NCBI GenBank assembly: GCA_032834875.1
Contig: CP135238.1
Coordinates: 688,011 to 752,010, forward strand
Length of the DNA stretch: 64,000 bases
Source: Sulfuracidifex metallicus DSM 6482 = JCM 9184
GTDB taxonomy: Archaea > Thermoproteota > Thermoprotei_A > Sulfolobales > Sulfolobaceae
Direction: 5' to 3'
Of the stretch, positions 9,526 to 19,369 are shown in pieces. The notes beneath the pieces are model-generated. The model saw only the letters and a list, made by a program, of their open reading frames with translations. It did no database searches and was not told the DNA's origin. Both the position numbers and the translations under genes were made by a program. The number at the start of each line of letters is the position of its first letter. The stretch's first letter is position 1.

Positions 9526-10779
9526 TTAAGAGAAAGATTCCATTCCCATGAACTTCGTATTATACACTGACTCTATTTCAAGTAGTCTATTGTACTTGCT
9601 AGTCCTCTCTCCTCTGGCAGGAGCACCAGTTTTTATGAAATCGGCTTGAAGCCCCGCTGCAATATCAGAAATGAAGTTGTCCTCGGTCTCTCCGCTTCTA
9701 TGACTTATGACCGCCTTTATACTGTTTTTCTTTGCCATTTCCACGAAGTCGAACGTCTCGCTGAACGTGCCTATCTGGTTAAGCTTTACTATTACACCCC
9801 TAGTAGATTTCTTCTCTATACCCTTTTTTAGATATTTTACATTGGTTACATACAGATCGTCTCCAGTAATGACTACGTCTGGTAGCTTCTTCTGCAACTC
9901 AGAGAAAGTATCAAATGAGTTTTCGTCAAAAGGATCCTCAATGTACTTTATGGGATATTTCCTGGCAAGGTGGTAGTAGAAATCTATCATTTCTTTCTCA
10001 TCTAGCGATTTACCGTCTATTTCATATTTGCCTTCCTTATAGAATTCTGACGCTGCGGCGTCCATTCCCATGAATATCTTTCCCTTGTATCCCAAGTTTT
10101 CTATTGATGAATATATCAAACCTAGAGCCTCTTCGGTCTGCGAAAGGGGAGGCGCAAATCCTCCTTCATCTCCCACCGCGGTATAAATCTTTCCATACTT
10201 TTCGGTTATTAGACCCTTAAGGTATCTGTAAATTTCTACCGAGGCGAATAGCGCGTCCTTGAAGTTCTTGAAATCTGCAGGAATTATAATGAACTCCTGT
10301 ACCCTCAAGGAATTTCCTGCATGTACGCCTCCGTTAATTATGTTGAGAAGCGGAGTTGGTATTTTCATTCCTCTAGGTCCAGCAACATACCTAGCTACGT
10401 CCTCATCCAGCGCCTTAGACGCGGTTTTGACTATTGCGATGGAAGTTGCTATCATAGCGTTAGCTCCTATTCTAGATTTATTTTCTGTTGCGTCCAATGA
10501 AATCATTAGTTCATCTATAGTTCTTTGATCCCTAACGTCGAATCCCCTTAATGCATCGTTTATTGTATAGTTAACGTTATCCACTGCCCTCTTCACAGAC
10601 ATAGTTTTGCTATCCCTCAATTCGAGGGCTTCCCTAGAACCCTTAGATGCACCAGAAGGTGCATCTCCAAAGGAATATGTTCCACTCTTAGTCCTCACGA
10701 ACGTCCTTACAGTAGGGTTCCCCCTGGAGTCAAATATCTCTATTGCATTAATTCTGTCTATGATGAATTTCTCATTCAT
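9526..10779 (-). CDS. eno: enolase (phosphopyruvate hydratase)
   Basis: Interconverts 2-phosphoglycerate and phosphoenolpyruvate. The protein has IFDSRGNPT near the N-terminus, [10 protein letters not shown], the Mg-binding and catalytic region GDEGGFAPP, the acidic ligands in GMDAA and [23 protein letters not shown] with the catalytic Lys, and [10 protein letters not shown] prefer the ATG at 10779 because a GGAGGG ribosome site lies eight bases before it; a start at 10794 would add five residues. About 417 residues, normal for the family. In context with gap and pgk further right it serves glycolysis and gluconeogenesis. Confidence 0.95.
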   Translation of the reverse strand: MNEKFIIDRINAIEIFDSRGNPTVRTFVRTKSGTYSFGDAPSGASKGSREALELRDSKTMSVKRAVDNVNYTINDALRGFDVRDQRTIDELMISLDATENKSRIGANAMIATSIAIVKTASKALDEDVARYVAGPRGMKIPTPLLNIINGGVHAGNSLRVQEFIIIPADFKNFKDALFASVEIYRYLKGLITEKYGKIYTAVGDEGGFAPPLSQTEEALGLIYSSIENLGYKGKIFMGMDAAASEFYKEGKYEIDGKSLDEKEMIDFYYHLARKYPIKYIEDPFDENSFDTFSELQKKLPDVVITGDDLYVTNVKYLKKGIEKKSTRGVIVKLNQIGTFSETFDFVEMAKKNSIKAVISHRSGETEDNFISDIAAGLQADFIKTGAPARGERTSKYNRLLEIESVYNTKFMGMESFS

Positions 10780-10823
10780 TTTAAATCCCTCCATCTTTTA
10801 GTAATGCTTGGGGATTTTATATT

Positions 10824-11123
10824 ATGCAACAATCGTTAATGGTTCCTCTTTTTTTGTTCCTTTTTTACTCTTTGGCGAGCTATCCCTATCACGTTTTGCT
10901 GAAGAACAAGATGAGTAATGAAAGAGCATTCTCCATCACTTGGCTAACTTCTCCCTTTATAGTTTCTTATTTCTTTATTAGTAGCATGAATATTATTTTT
11001 CTCTTTGTTATTCAAATACTAAGCTATATTATATTACTAAAGTTTAATTATTATAATTTTCTATATTACGGTATACCTTTTATTATTTCCTTTATTTACG
11101 TCCTTGTTTTATCCTTGTTATAA
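10824..11123 (+). CDS. small multi-pass membrane protein
   Basis: A 99-residue, strongly hydrophobic protein with about three predicted helices (about 4-20, 35-70, 74-98) and basic residues in the first loop. No family recognised. Base composition is more AT-rich than neighbours, as expected for a membrane protein. It starts 45 bases from the divergent enolase start, so the two share a promoter region. Confidence 0.5.
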   Translation: MQQSLMVPLFLFLFYSLASYPYHVLLKNKMSNERAFSITWLTSPFIVSYFFISSMNIIFLFVIQILSYIILLKFNYYNFLYYGIPFIISFIYVLVLSLL

Positions 11124-11159
11124 TACAGTTTTATTATCCTCAATGGCTTTAATGAATTG

Positions 11160-11492
11160 ATGGCTAGGAAAAAACAAAAGGATTCAACCACTTGCCCTAA
11201 CTGTGGAGAGGAAAACGTGAAACCAACCAAGACTTGGCAGTTAGTTTCACCTTTGCCAGATTCAAAGGGGAGAATAACCATAACCGTTATGGGTACGTTT
11301 GACTGCCCAAAGTGTAACCATCATTGGAGGGGAGTAGTTTCGAAGATAAAGGCTGGAGGTTCTTCTGTAGAAGTGGAAGGAAAGAAAGGAGTAAAGAAGA
11401 TAGGTGATGAAGAGGAGATTGACGAAAAGAGAGAAGAGGGTGAGGTGATAGAGTTGGATCTAAGTGATATAGATGAAGATGAAGAAGAGTGA
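11160..11492 (+). CDS. zinc-ribbon protein with acidic tail
   Basis: About 110 residues. CPNCG (about 12-16) and CPKCNHHW (about 52-59) form one zinc ribbon. The linker after it is basic and the last 35 residues are almost wholly Asp, Glu and Lys. The fold and acidic tail recall transcription-linked zinc-ribbon proteins of archaea, including Elf1-like ones, but the match is not firm enough to name it. The ATG at 11160 is preferred over the TTG just before it. The next gene starts inside its tail (20-base overlap). Confidence 0.65.
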   Translation: MARKKQKDSTTCPNCGEENVKPTKTWQLVSPLPDSKGRITITVMGTFDCPKCNHHWRGVVSKIKAGGSSVEVEGKKGVKKIGDEEEIDEKREEGEVIELDLSDIDEDEEE

Positions 11493-11895
11493 CGTGATAG
11501 GAATACTAATTATCGTAGGAATATACGCCCTGATATTTTCCAATGTGTTGCAGACAGCCAGCGTCCAAGGAGTTTCTATGTATCCCGTGCTCCAGAACGG
11601 TTCGTTGACCTTCTATAAATCATCTCATAACGCCACTTATCACGATATTGTTATATATAGATCTCCTCTAGGTTTTTACGTGATTCATAGAGTAGTCGGT
11701 GAAACAAGGAACACATATATCACACAAGGAGTAGATAACATAACAAATCCCATCCCAGACAACAGAATAGGTTTGGAGCCAATTAACGGAATTTCTAAGC
11801 AAGACGTGGTAGGTAGGGTAATGGAAGTCGATGGATACGTAATTTCCATACCTTATCTAGGCTATATATCCGTAATATTCTCCTCAATAATTTGA
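11473..11895 (+). CDS. archaeal signal peptidase I
   Basis: A 140-residue membrane-bound serine protease of the S26B type that cleaves signal peptides of exported proteins. A single N-terminal membrane helix (about 7-27) is followed by the catalytic serine in QGVSMYPVL and the catalytic histidine in YVIHRVVGE, then an Asp-rich loop (NIPDNRIG region). Archaeal and ER-type enzymes use His in place of the bacterial Lys. A second hydrophobic stretch ends the protein. Coupled by overlap to the zinc-ribbon gene. Confidence 0.87.
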   Translation: MKMKKSDVIGILIIVGIYALIFSNVLQTASVQGVSMYPVLQNGSLTFYKSSHNATYHDIVIYRSPLGFYVIHRVVGETRNTYITQGVDNITNPIPDNRIGLEPINGISKQDVVGRVMEVDGYVISIPYLGYISVIFSSII

Positions 11896-11938
11896 GATTT
11901 AAACGAAAATTCTTTTTCCCTGATCTATACTAAGTTGT

Positions 11939-13447
11939 TTACTTTAAGATCAGATCGTTTTTGCTTTCTCTCCTCTTTCTTTCTATTCTATAGGAGGGAG
12001 TTACGCTAGCGGGATGATTTGCCCTTGCTTGGTCTAGCCTCCCAACCGCTGTGTTATAAGGAGAATCTCTAAGTTTCTCTGGGTTTCTGTAAGCTTCATC
12101 TAATATTCTCTTCAACGAATTAGCAAATGACCTTATGGTCTCTATGGATTCAGTCTCTGTAGGTTCTATCATTAACGCTTCTTCGACTATAGGCGGAAAA
12201 TATATCGTCGGTGCATAGAATCCGTCATCAAGCAAAGCTTTGGCAATATCAAAAGCTGTAACTCCAGTTTCATCTGCAATTCTCTTTGCGCTGAATACCA
12301 CTTCGTGTTTCCTGGGTCTCTCTGGAGACATTAGCTCAAGCTTAGTGTCCTTCAAGGCGTAAATTAGGTAATTTGTGGCTAGTGTGCTCATCTTACCTAT
12401 TTGCGACACACCTTCCTTTCCGAGTCCTAGAATGTAAACATATGCTCTGGCTACGTTGCCAATGTTTCCGTGGAATGAGGTTAACTTGCCAATACTCTTT
12501 TTAGGAATTGCGGCATAGAATGTTTCACTTTTTTCGATCAAAGGATATGGCAAATAATCCACCATCTTCCCTTTTGCACATATAGCTCCAGCTCCCGGTC
12601 CTCCACCTCCGTGAGGAACGCCAAACGTCTTGTGCAAGTTAAGATGTACTACGTCGAATCCCATGTCGCCTGGCCTGACTATGCCCAATATGCCGTTTAG
12701 ATTCGCACCGTCGTAGTAAAGAATTCCATTATGTTCATGTATAACCTTGGCTATATCTGCTATGTTCTCTTCGAAAAGACCCAACGTGTTAGGGTTTGTA
12801 AGCATGAACCCTGCAGTTCTCTCTCCAGCTGTAGCCTTGAGTAATTCAGTGTCAACTAGCCCTTCCTTGTTAGACCTTATGTAAATTACCTTGAATCCAG
12901 CCATTGAAGCACTGGCAGGATTGGTTCCATGTGCAGTGTCTGCTACCAACATTTCGTCCTTTACGTTTCCCGTTTCGTTATGGTACTTCTTTATCATAAG
13001 GACTCCTGCCAATTCTCCTGCGGATCCAGCAGGGACTTGCAACGAGCAAGCGTCCATGCCCGTAACTTCCTTCAACCACTCCTGTATTTCATACATCATT
13101 TCTAGCGTACCCTGAACCGTCTTTTCGTCCTGCAACGGATGATATTCCTCAGTAATAACTTGGGATGCCTCCTCGATCTTTGGGTTGTACTTCATAGTGC
13201 AAGATCCTAAAGGCATCATTCCTACGTCTACTCCGTAACTCATCTGAGAAAGTCTGACGAAATGTCTAACAACTTCATTCTCAGTAAGCTCTGGCAGATT
13301 TACCTCATTTCTTCTTAGGTAATCAGGCAGGTTAATATCTATTTGACTTAGCTCTTCCTCCTTAGGTATTAGGACTCCTTGCCTTTCGGTGCCGCTTGTG
13401 TTTAGTTCAAATATTATAGGTTCGTCCCACTTAGCTTGTCTCCACAT
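11939..13447 (-). CDS. gcvPB: glycine dehydrogenase (decarboxylating) subunit 2
   Basis: The C-terminal half of P-protein as a separate 502-residue subunit. The PLP lysine is in LNLHKTFGVPHGGGGPG, with the glycine-rich loop after it and a conserved GSCTMKYNP motif near residue 80. With subunit 1 it decarboxylates glycine and passes the aminomethyl group to lipoyl-GcvH. Its start overlaps the stop of gcvPA, so translation is coupled. Confidence 0.94.
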   Translation of the reverse strand: MWRQAKWDEPIIFELNTSGTERQGVLIPKEEELSQIDINLPDYLRRNEVNLPELTENEVVRHFVRLSQMSYGVDVGMMPLGSCTMKYNPKIEEASQVITEEYHPLQDEKTVQGTLEMMYEIQEWLKEVTGMDACSLQVPAGSAGELAGVLMIKKYHNETGNVKDEMLVADTAHGTNPASASMAGFKVIYIRSNKEGLVDTELLKATAGERTAGFMLTNPNTLGLFEENIADIAKVIHEHNGILYYDGANLNGILGIVRPGDMGFDVVHLNLHKTFGVPHGGGGPGAGAICAKGKMVDYLPYPLIEKSETFYAAIPKKSIGKLTSFHGNIGNVARAYVYILGLGKEGVSQIGKMSTLATNYLIYALKDTKLELMSPERPRKHEVVFSAKRIADETGVTAFDIAKALLDDGFYAPTIYFPPIVEEALMIEPTETESIETIRSFANSLKRILDEAYRNPEKLRDSPYNTAVGRLDQARANHPASVTPSYRIERKRRESKNDLILK

Positions 13448-14772
13448 TATATCTCACCTACTATGGAAACCAATTCATCTATAGCTTCCTTGCTGTGAAC
13501 CTCGGTAACGCAGAACAGAGCGTCCATCTCGTTTAGTCTTAGTCCACCGTGGATTTCGTGTTCCAATAGTTTATTATGGATTTTCTCGTAAGACTTTCGG
13601 AAGCTCACCGCGAACTCCTCAAAGAAATCACCCTCGAATTTCTTAGATGCTCCTAATTCGATGAACCTTTTGGCTGCATAATGACTCCTTCTATATATCT
13701 CCTCTCCTAGCTCTTTGAAACCATTTTTGCCTAAAAGTGAAAGGTAAACCGCGTTGGCAATTGCCATTAAAGCCTCGTTGGTAGTTATGTTTGAAGTAGC
13801 CTTCTCTCTTCTTGCGAACTGTTCCCTGGTTTGAAGAATTAGTGTATAGCCTGGTCTTTTCTTGTCATCTAATGTCTTTCCCACAATTCTCCCTGGCATC
13901 TGTCTAACCAATTTAGCGTCCCACCTCACGGCCATTATTCCCATGTAGGGTCCGCCGAAGTTCAAGGGTAGTCCTAGCTCTTGCCCTTCACCTACAGCTA
14001 TGTCCACATCGTAAACTCCTGGAGGCTTAATGAGAGATAGAGCAAGCGGATTTACTCCCATGATTGTAACTATCCTCTTCTTCTTAGCTATGTCAACTAT
14101 TTCTTCAATGTTTTTCTCAAAGATACCATAGAAATTGGGCTGTTGTATGTAAATTGAAGAAATATCGTCTCCGACCTTGTTCAATAGGTCATGTACGTCA
14201 ATTGTCCCGTCATTACTAGGTTTTACCTTGATTAGATTTATCCCTCTGGGTTCTACCCAAGTTCTCAGCACCTTCTCATGGTTAGGATTGATAAGCTCAG
14301 GGATGATTACCTTCCTTCTCCCGTTAATTCTGAAGCCCATTAGCACAGCTTCAGCCAAGGAGGATCCCCAATCATACATTGAGGAATTAACAACGTCCAT
14401 TTCCAGCAATTCAGCCATTATGCTTTGATACTCGTATAAAGCCTGCAGAATTCCCTGTGAAATTTCAGGCTGATAAGGTGTATACGCTGTATAAAACTCT
14501 GACCTTGAAATCAGGAATTTCACAGCTTCATGTACGTAATGTGGACAAACTCCCCCTCCTATAAACGGAGGATATTTCAGCTTAACGTTCTTTTCCTTTA
14601 ACATGTTTAACTTGCGTTTGATTTCCAGTTCAGACATTACCTTAGGTAAGTTCAACTCTCCCTTCAGCCTAATTTCGTGGGGAATGTCGCTGAAGAGTTT
14701 CTCCTCGTTTATTCCCATTTCGCTTAGTATCCTATCCTTAGATTTTAGGTTAGGTAACCAAGGGTGTATCAT
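13447..14772 (-). CDS. gcvPA: glycine dehydrogenase (decarboxylating) subunit 1
   Basis: A 441-residue partner of GcvPB, lacking the PLP lysine as expected. Family marks include the N-terminal LPNLK...RILSEMGI opening, FIGGGVCPHYVHEAVKFL, TAYTPYQPEISQG and FNFGGPYMG-like (LNFGGPYMG) motifs. Transcribed away from gcvT from a shared 42-base intergenic region, so both halves of the glycine cleavage genes may answer to one regulator. Confidence 0.93.
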   Translation of the reverse strand: MIHPWLPNLKSKDRILSEMGINEEKLFSDIPHEIRLKGELNLPKVMSELEIKRKLNMLKEKNVKLKYPPFIGGGVCPHYVHEAVKFLISRSEFYTAYTPYQPEISQGILQALYEYQSIMAELLEMDVVNSSMYDWGSSLAEAVLMGFRINGRRKVIIPELINPNHEKVLRTWVEPRGINLIKVKPSNDGTIDVHDLLNKVGDDISSIYIQQPNFYGIFEKNIEEIVDIAKKKRIVTIMGVNPLALSLIKPPGVYDVDIAVGEGQELGLPLNFGGPYMGIMAVRWDAKLVRQMPGRIVGKTLDDKKRPGYTLILQTREQFARREKATSNITTNEALMAIANAVYLSLLGKNGFKELGEEIYRRSHYAAKRFIELGASKKFEGDFFEEFAVSFRKSYEKIHNKLLEHEIHGGLRLNEMDALFCVTEVHSKEAIDELVSIVGEI

Positions 14773-14814
14773 ATCAGATAATCTAAATACTCACCAAGGA
14801 CGTCTATTTAATTA

Positions 14815-15855
14815 ATGTTTGTTTCGCCTTTGTTTGCGCTTGAAGAAAAGTTAGGAGCTAACTTTGGAGAGTTTGCAGGCTGGAATATGCCAATGACATT
14901 CACCAATTATCAAGAGGAACACATGGCTGTAAGAAATGGCATAACAGTTTTCGATCTTTCTCATATGGGAAGGCTCAGAGTAAAGGGAAACCCAAATGAA
15001 TTGGAGGAGTTAATAGCTAAGGAGTTAACCAAAGCAATGCCATCTCAAATGATAGGCCCAACCGCCTTCCTTAACGATAAGGGCGGTTTCGTTGATGACG
15101 TAATGACCTATAAGGTAAGCGATTCAGAATACTTGCTTGTAACTAACGCAATTAACAGAGAAAAGGTAATTAAATGGATAAGGTCAAACTCCTCGCTGGC
15201 GGTTGAAGATCTAACTTTTGACTTGGTAATGCTTGCAATTCAAGGCAAAAAAGTTAAGGACATATTTGATGTAGATCAAATATCTCACATGATATTTAAG
15301 TTAAATTCTAAATTCTTAGGTAAAGAAGTTTTCCTGCTAAGTAGATCTGGATGGACTGGCGAAGACGGAGTTGAGATTTGGGCTAAACCTGAGATTGCGG
15401 GAGCAATTCTAAACGAGTTAGTTCAAATGGGAGTTAAGCCTGCAGGACTAGTTACAAGAGATAGTATAAGGCAGGAAATGGGATATCTACTTTATGGGGA
15501 AGACATAGACGAAGAAACTACTCCTATCGAAGCTAGATATTGGGTGTTTTCAATGAACAAGAACTTCATAGGAAAGGACGCCATAGTGGAACAACTCAAG
15601 AGCGGAGTTAAGAAGATAAGGTTTGGTTTCAAAATGAAGAAAGGACTTAGGATCATTCCCAGAAATGGGAATTCAGTATCCTCCTTAGGATATAAGATAG
15701 GTCACGTTACAAGTTCAACCTTCTCTCCGTTTCTGAATAGGGCCATAGGAATGGGTTACATCTCTCCTAGCCATTTCTTCTTAGGTTATACGTTAGAGGT
15801 AGAGGTTAGAGGGAAAACGTATGAAATAAAAGTTGATGACTTCCCATTTATTTAA
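14815..15855 (+). CDS. gcvT: glycine cleavage system aminomethyltransferase (T-protein)
   Basis: A 346-residue enzyme that moves the methylene group from GcvH to tetrahydrofolate (or the archaeal analogue) and releases ammonia. It has [11 protein letters not shown] and [10 protein letters not shown] near the start, the GFVDDVM segment, [13 protein letters not shown], and the C-terminal [10 protein letters not shown] motif. Its stop overlaps the gcvH start. It is slightly short compared with bacterial T-proteins (about 360) but contains all conserved blocks. Confidence 0.93.
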   Translation: MFVSPLFALEEKLGANFGEFAGWNMPMTFTNYQEEHMAVRNGITVFDLSHMGRLRVKGNPNELEELIAKELTKAMPSQMIGPTAFLNDKGGFVDDVMTYKVSDSEYLLVTNAINREKVIKWIRSNSSLAVEDLTFDLVMLAIQGKKVKDIFDVDQISHMIFKLNSKFLGKEVFLLSRSGWTGEDGVEIWAKPEIAGAILNELVQMGVKPAGLVTRDSIRQEMGYLLYGEDIDEETTPIEARYWVFSMNKNFIGKDAIVEQLKSGVKKIRFGFKMKKGLRIIPRNGNSVSSLGYKIGHVTSSTFSPFLNRAIGMGYISPSHFFLGYTLEVEVRGKTYEIKVDDFPFI

Positions 15856-16265
15856 TGGCAGAAATAAAGGTTGGTAAATACACGGTCCTCTCAGATTTAC
15901 TTTATACCGAAACGGACGAGTGGGTCAAGTTAGAAGGAAATGTAGCTACTGTAGGAATTACTGACTATGCACAAAAGAAACTACGAGACATAGTTGGAGT
16001 AGAGCTTCCAGAAGTAGGCAGAACGTTTTCAATTGGAGATTCAGTGGGCGTAGTGGAATCTGTTAAGGCAGCAGTTGATATATACGCTCCGCTCTCAGGT
16101 CAAGTGACCGAGGTGAACGGGTTGCTTACATCATCTCCTGAACTCATGAACAAGGATCCCTACGGTCAGGGATGGATATTCAAGCTTAATTGCACAGACC
16201 TTAACGAAAAGGTAAAATTGATGGATGCAGAAAATTATGTTAAGAAAATACAAAAAGGTGAATGA
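15855..16265 (+). CDS. gcvH: glycine cleavage system H protein
   Basis: The 136-residue lipoyl carrier that shuttles the aminomethyl group between P, T and L proteins. The lipoylated lysine is in [17 protein letters not shown]-type sequence ([10 protein letters not shown], about residue 65-70). A typical EWV...GITDYAQ N-terminal part precedes it. The gene overlaps gcvT by one base and lies one base from the PAC2 gene. The L protein and lipoate ligase are not in this window. Confidence 0.94.
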   Translation: MAEIKVGKYTVLSDLLYTETDEWVKLEGNVATVGITDYAQKKLRDIVGVELPEVGRTFSIGDSVGVVESVKAAVDIYAPLSGQVTEVNGLLTSSPELMNKDPYGQGWIFKLNCTDLNEKVKLMDAENYVKKIQKGE

Positions 16266-16266
16266 T

Positions 16267-17010
16267 ATGCATGGAATAGAATTTAGAGAAAAGTACATAC
16301 CAGAGGTAAGCAAACCCACTTACGTTATTCTGGGCCTTCCTGACGCAGGGTTAGTAGGCGGGATATCGACTGAGTTCTTGATTACTAACTCTCAATTCAA
16401 AGAATTCGCGCAAGTTTACTCCGAATCTCATTTGCCTCCCATTTCTCATATCTCCTCCGGAATAGCTAAGTCACCTCTTTCCCTATATCATAAGGACAAT
16501 ATTATAGTAGTTCATTCATGGGCAGCCATACCTTCTGGATCTTTACAGCCAGTGGCTTCTGCGTTGGTGGAATACCTATCCAAGTTCTCTCCCGCACTTA
16601 TAGTTTCCATTACAGGTCTTCCAGTACAGAACAGGCTAGACTTAGAGAAGCCAACCCCTTACTGGATAGCTAACGATGAATCTCTAGGTGAGGAAGTGGA
16701 GAAAACCGGTTTAATGAAGAGATTTGAGGAAGGATATATAGCAGGACCTTACGCTCCGATACTTTTGGAGAGTGCGAGGAAAGGTTTACGGAACCTTGTA
16801 ATAGTTGTAGAATCCTTTTTAGATTTGCCAGATCCAGAGGCAGCTGCTGTTGCCCTCGATACGCTGGGCAAGTATATAGGCATCCAGGTAGATACTTCTT
16901 CCTTGCTTAAGGAAGCTGAGGAAGTGAGAGCTAAGATCAAGGGACTTATGGAGCAAACCAGAAGGGAGATGCCGGGATATACATCAGTTAAACCTTCAAC
17001 ATATGCGTGA
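16267..17010 (+). CDS. PAC2 family protein (proteasome assembly chaperone-like)
   Basis: From the ATG at 16267, directly after the gcvH stop, the protein has about 247 residues. The GLPDAGLVGGISTEFLI block (about 19-36), the LIVSITGLPVQNR block and a C-terminal coiled helix rich in Lys and Glu place it in the PAC2 family (DUF75). Archaeal members resemble eukaryotic proteasome assembly chaperones, but their role is not settled. The longer frame from 16225 lies within gcvH and is not used. Confidence 0.8.
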   Translation: MHGIEFREKYIPEVSKPTYVILGLPDAGLVGGISTEFLITNSQFKEFAQVYSESHLPPISHISSGIAKSPLSLYHKDNIIVVHSWAAIPSGSLQPVASALVEYLSKFSPALIVSITGLPVQNRLDLEKPTPYWIANDESLGEEVEKTGLMKRFEEGYIAGPYAPILLESARKGLRNLVIVVESFLDLPDPEAAAVALDTLGKYIGIQVDTSSLLKEAEEVRAKIKGLMEQTRREMPGYTSVKPSTYA

Positions 17011-17015
17011 TAACC

Positions 17016-17369
17016 ATGCCGGCATACAAGGAGCTGGACGATATTTTCAATTCCATAGTAAGAAGGGAAATATCTAGATTCAACAAGGAGGTTTACAAGT
17101 TAGAAAGGGAATTCTTCTCTACGCCTCTGTTGGATTTTTACAGCTGTGATGATCATTACGACTGTGTCATAGACGTACCTTACATGGATCCTACGTCTAT
17201 ATATATGAAGGTGGAAGGAGACGTAATGAAACTTAGATGTAAGGACAAAATGGGAAACGTATATCAGACTCAAATACAACTTCCCAGAGATGCCGATCTA
17301 GATAACTTGAAAGTGGAAAGGATTAAGTGGTTCCTAAGGATAAGAATATCTCGCAGACCGTCTACGTAA
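17016..17369 (+). CDS. Hsp20/alpha-crystallin-like small protein
   Basis: A protein of about 117 residues with a short helical N-terminus (1-40), then a beta domain with CVIDVPYMDPTSIYMKVEGD, MKLRCKD, IQLPRDADLDNLK and a final IRISRR strand. These match the A-crystallin/p23 fold, although the classic A-x-x-x-n-G-v-L motif is reduced to WFLRIRI. It probably holds or chaperones unfolded protein. The ATG at 17016 lies five bases after the PAC2 stop; a GTG at 17007 is also possible. Confidence 0.62.
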   Translation: MPAYKELDDIFNSIVRREISRFNKEVYKLEREFFSTPLLDFYSCDDHYDCVIDVPYMDPTSIYMKVEGDVMKLRCKDKMGNVYQTQIQLPRDADLDNLKVERIKWFLRIRISRRPST

Positions 17370-17437
17370 AAACAAGTCTATCTAAATCTTAGTAAGAGTC
17401 TAGAATGTTTTTATAAACACTGTTTATTAATAGATAT

Positions 17438-18439
17438 ATGGTCACAGTGGCAGAAGACAGGAATGCCAAGGATATGGAGACAAGGAAAGTACAGAAGTTA
17501 GGCTCATCCTCCCTTTTCATTACCTTGCCTAAAAAATGGATAAACAAGTGGAAGATAAATCCTGGAGACAAAATAATAATGGAAGTTCTAGACGACGGCA
17601 CACTGAAGCTAGTCGCTGAGAAAATAAAGTTCAATTCAGGTAAAAAGAGCATAACACTTGACATAGATACTTTAAAACAACCCATGACCAAGGTGCTTAC
17701 TTGTCTTTATTCCCTAGGCTATGACGAGATAGTTTTCGAAAGTAAAAAGCCTTTGAATCCAAAAGAGGTTGAGGAAGTTTCAGAGTTCTCAAGGCAACTA
17801 GTTGGAGCTGAACTGACTGAGAGTTCCGAAACCAGAGTTAAGCTGGAGTGTCTCTTGGATATAGAAAAGATAGGTTTAGAGAGTCTTTTGAGGAGAATAC
17901 TTAACATAGTTTCCAAGAAGATAGACAACATAATCGCTTTTTTAAGTAATCAAGAAATCAAGGAAGTTTACGCCAACCAAGAGGACTTAAGGAAGATATA
18001 CCTAATGCTGTTGAGGAGAACCGTGGGGGACAGACTCTACGGAGAATCAGACCTAACTAAGAATTCTTTCGTTATAGTTAACGCGTCCCTCCTGCTTAAC
18101 ACGGACTCAATGTTGGACAAACTCATGGACTATCTTAAGAGGACTCCTCTCCCAGGAAACGTTTCTGAGTCGGTGAAGTTAATCCTCGGTAGTATGAATG
18201 ACTTGCTTGATGAAATAGTAATGAGCATACTTTTCCCCAGCATTAAGAGAATTTCCAATGGTAACACGATCATTTCTCAGATAAAGAACATCATGAACGA
18301 TTCCATGAAGAATTCTCCAGAGATCTTACTAATTTACATTTCTCAGATACTTTCACTCATGGAAAATGCACTTTCGAATAGTTCATGCACAATTTTCTTG
18401 GAAGATTTACCCTGGATAGAAAGAAATTTAACGGGATAG
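17438..18439 (+). CDS. PhoU-like regulator with AbrB-type N-terminal domain
   Basis: The 333-residue protein begins with a SpoVT/AbrB swapped-hairpin domain (about 14-60: RKVQKLGSSSLFITLPKKW then NPGDKI) and continues with all-helical PhoU repeats. Archaeal proteins of this layout are annotated as phosphate uptake regulators; DNA contact by the AbrB domain is the known family role and regulation of phosphate transport is inferred. A TTTATAAA promoter element stands about 28 bases before the ATG. The sufC start lies 14 bases beyond its stop. Confidence 0.8.
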   Translation: MVTVAEDRNAKDMETRKVQKLGSSSLFITLPKKWINKWKINPGDKIIMEVLDDGTLKLVAEKIKFNSGKKSITLDIDTLKQPMTKVLTCLYSLGYDEIVFESKKPLNPKEVEEVSEFSRQLVGAELTESSETRVKLECLLDIEKIGLESLLRRILNIVSKKIDNIIAFLSNQEIKEVYANQEDLRKIYLMLLRRTVGDRLYGESDLTKNSFVIVNASLLLNTDSMLDKLMDYLKRTPLPGNVSESVKLILGSMNDLLDEIVMSILFPSIKRISNGNTIISQIKNIMNDSMKNSPEILLIYISQILSLMENALSNSSCTIFLEDLPWIERNLTG

Positions 18440-18453
18440 GACTACTCTTTCCT

Positions 18454-19203
18454 ATGTCAACATTAAAGATTGAAGATTTACATGTTGAAGTAGAAGGAAA
18501 GGAAATATTGAAGGGAATAACCTTAGAAATAAAGAGCGGTGAAGTTCACGCCTTAATGGGTCCTAACGGATCTGGGAAAACTACCCTTTCATTGGCACTA
18601 TTAGGTCACCCAAAATACAAGATAACTAAAGGTAAGATTACCATAGATGGAGAGGACATAACTAATGTGGACACTTTTGAAAAGGCTAAACGTGGTCTTT
18701 TCCTAGCGTTTCAGAACCCTGTTGAAGTCCCTGGCGTAAGATTATCTACATTGCTAGTAGCGGAGTACAACAAAGTGAAGGGCACTTCCGTGTCTGTACC
18801 TCAGATAATTCAGGAAGTAAGGACCATAAGCAAGGAGGTAGGAATTCAGGAGTCTCTCCTCAATAGGGGAGTTCATGAAGGTTTCAGCGGCGGCGAAAAG
18901 AAAAGGGTGGAAGTTCTTCAGATGCTCCTCTTGAAACCAAAGTTTGCAATATTGGATGAGCCAGATTCAGGAGTTGACGTGGACGGTCTTTCAGTTATAG
19001 CAAAAGGAATATCTCAATTGCGAGAGCAGAACTCTACGGGATATCTAATCATCACTCACTACAGGAGGATATTGGATCATATAAATGCAGATAAAATACA
19101 CGTACTTTATCGTGGAAAGATAATAGCCTCTGGATCCATGGAGCTAGCCAAGAAAATAGACGAGTTCGGTTATGAGGCAGTGATTAAGGACGCCCAAAAT
19201 TGA
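18454..19203 (+). CDS. sufC: Fe-S cluster assembly ATPase SufC
   Basis: An ABC-type ATPase of 249 residues: Walker A GPNGSGKTT (about 36-44), Q-loop in LAFQNPVEVPG, signature FSGGEKKR (about 148-155), Walker B FAILDEPDSGVD and the switch His in IITHYRR. SufC drives SufBCD, the scaffold that builds and delivers Fe-S clusters. I chose the ATG at 18454; the frame open from 18385 lies inside the PhoU-like gene. The suf genes continue after a 50-base gap with its own TATA-like element. Confidence 0.94.
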   Translation: MSTLKIEDLHVEVEGKEILKGITLEIKSGEVHALMGPNGSGKTTLSLALLGHPKYKITKGKITIDGEDITNVDTFEKAKRGLFLAFQNPVEVPGVRLSTLLVAEYNKVKGTSVSVPQIIQEVRTISKEVGIQESLLNRGVHEGFSGGEKKRVEVLQMLLLKPKFAILDEPDSGVDVDGLSVIAKGISQLREQNSTGYLIITHYRRILDHINADKIHVLYRGKIIASGSMELAKKIDEFGYEAVIKDAQN

Positions 19204-19252
19204 TTTACCAAAGGTTTATATCTTTTCTTTAACATAGTTAAAGTAGATCGAA

Positions 19253-19369
19253 ATGACTGAAGAGAAGATATCTTTGGATATAAATGAGCTTATAAACGCA
19301 TCGATTGAGCCAAGTACAACAAGGTTTCCGAGTCAGAGTTTCACAGAAGGATGGTTCAATCTGGATTAA
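19253..19369 (+). CDS. candidate 38-residue protein overlapping sufB start
   Basis: An ATG 39 bases after a TTTATATC promoter element opens a 38-codon frame that ends at 19369, 19 bases inside sufB and in a different frame. The peptide begins MTEEKISLDINEL and ends TEGWFNLD. The codon pattern (helix-forming, acidic) looks like protein rather than noise, and it would be the first ORF of the sufB transcript. It may be a small Suf partner, a coupling leader, or the remnant of a longer SufB N-terminus. Not recognised. Confidence 0.4.
   Translation: MTEEKISLDINELINASIEPSTTRFPSQSFTEGWFNLD

Noticed and set aside
18385-18453. N-terminal extension of SufC
   Set aside because: These codons overlap the end of the PhoU-like gene and precede the ATG at which the ABC domain begins.
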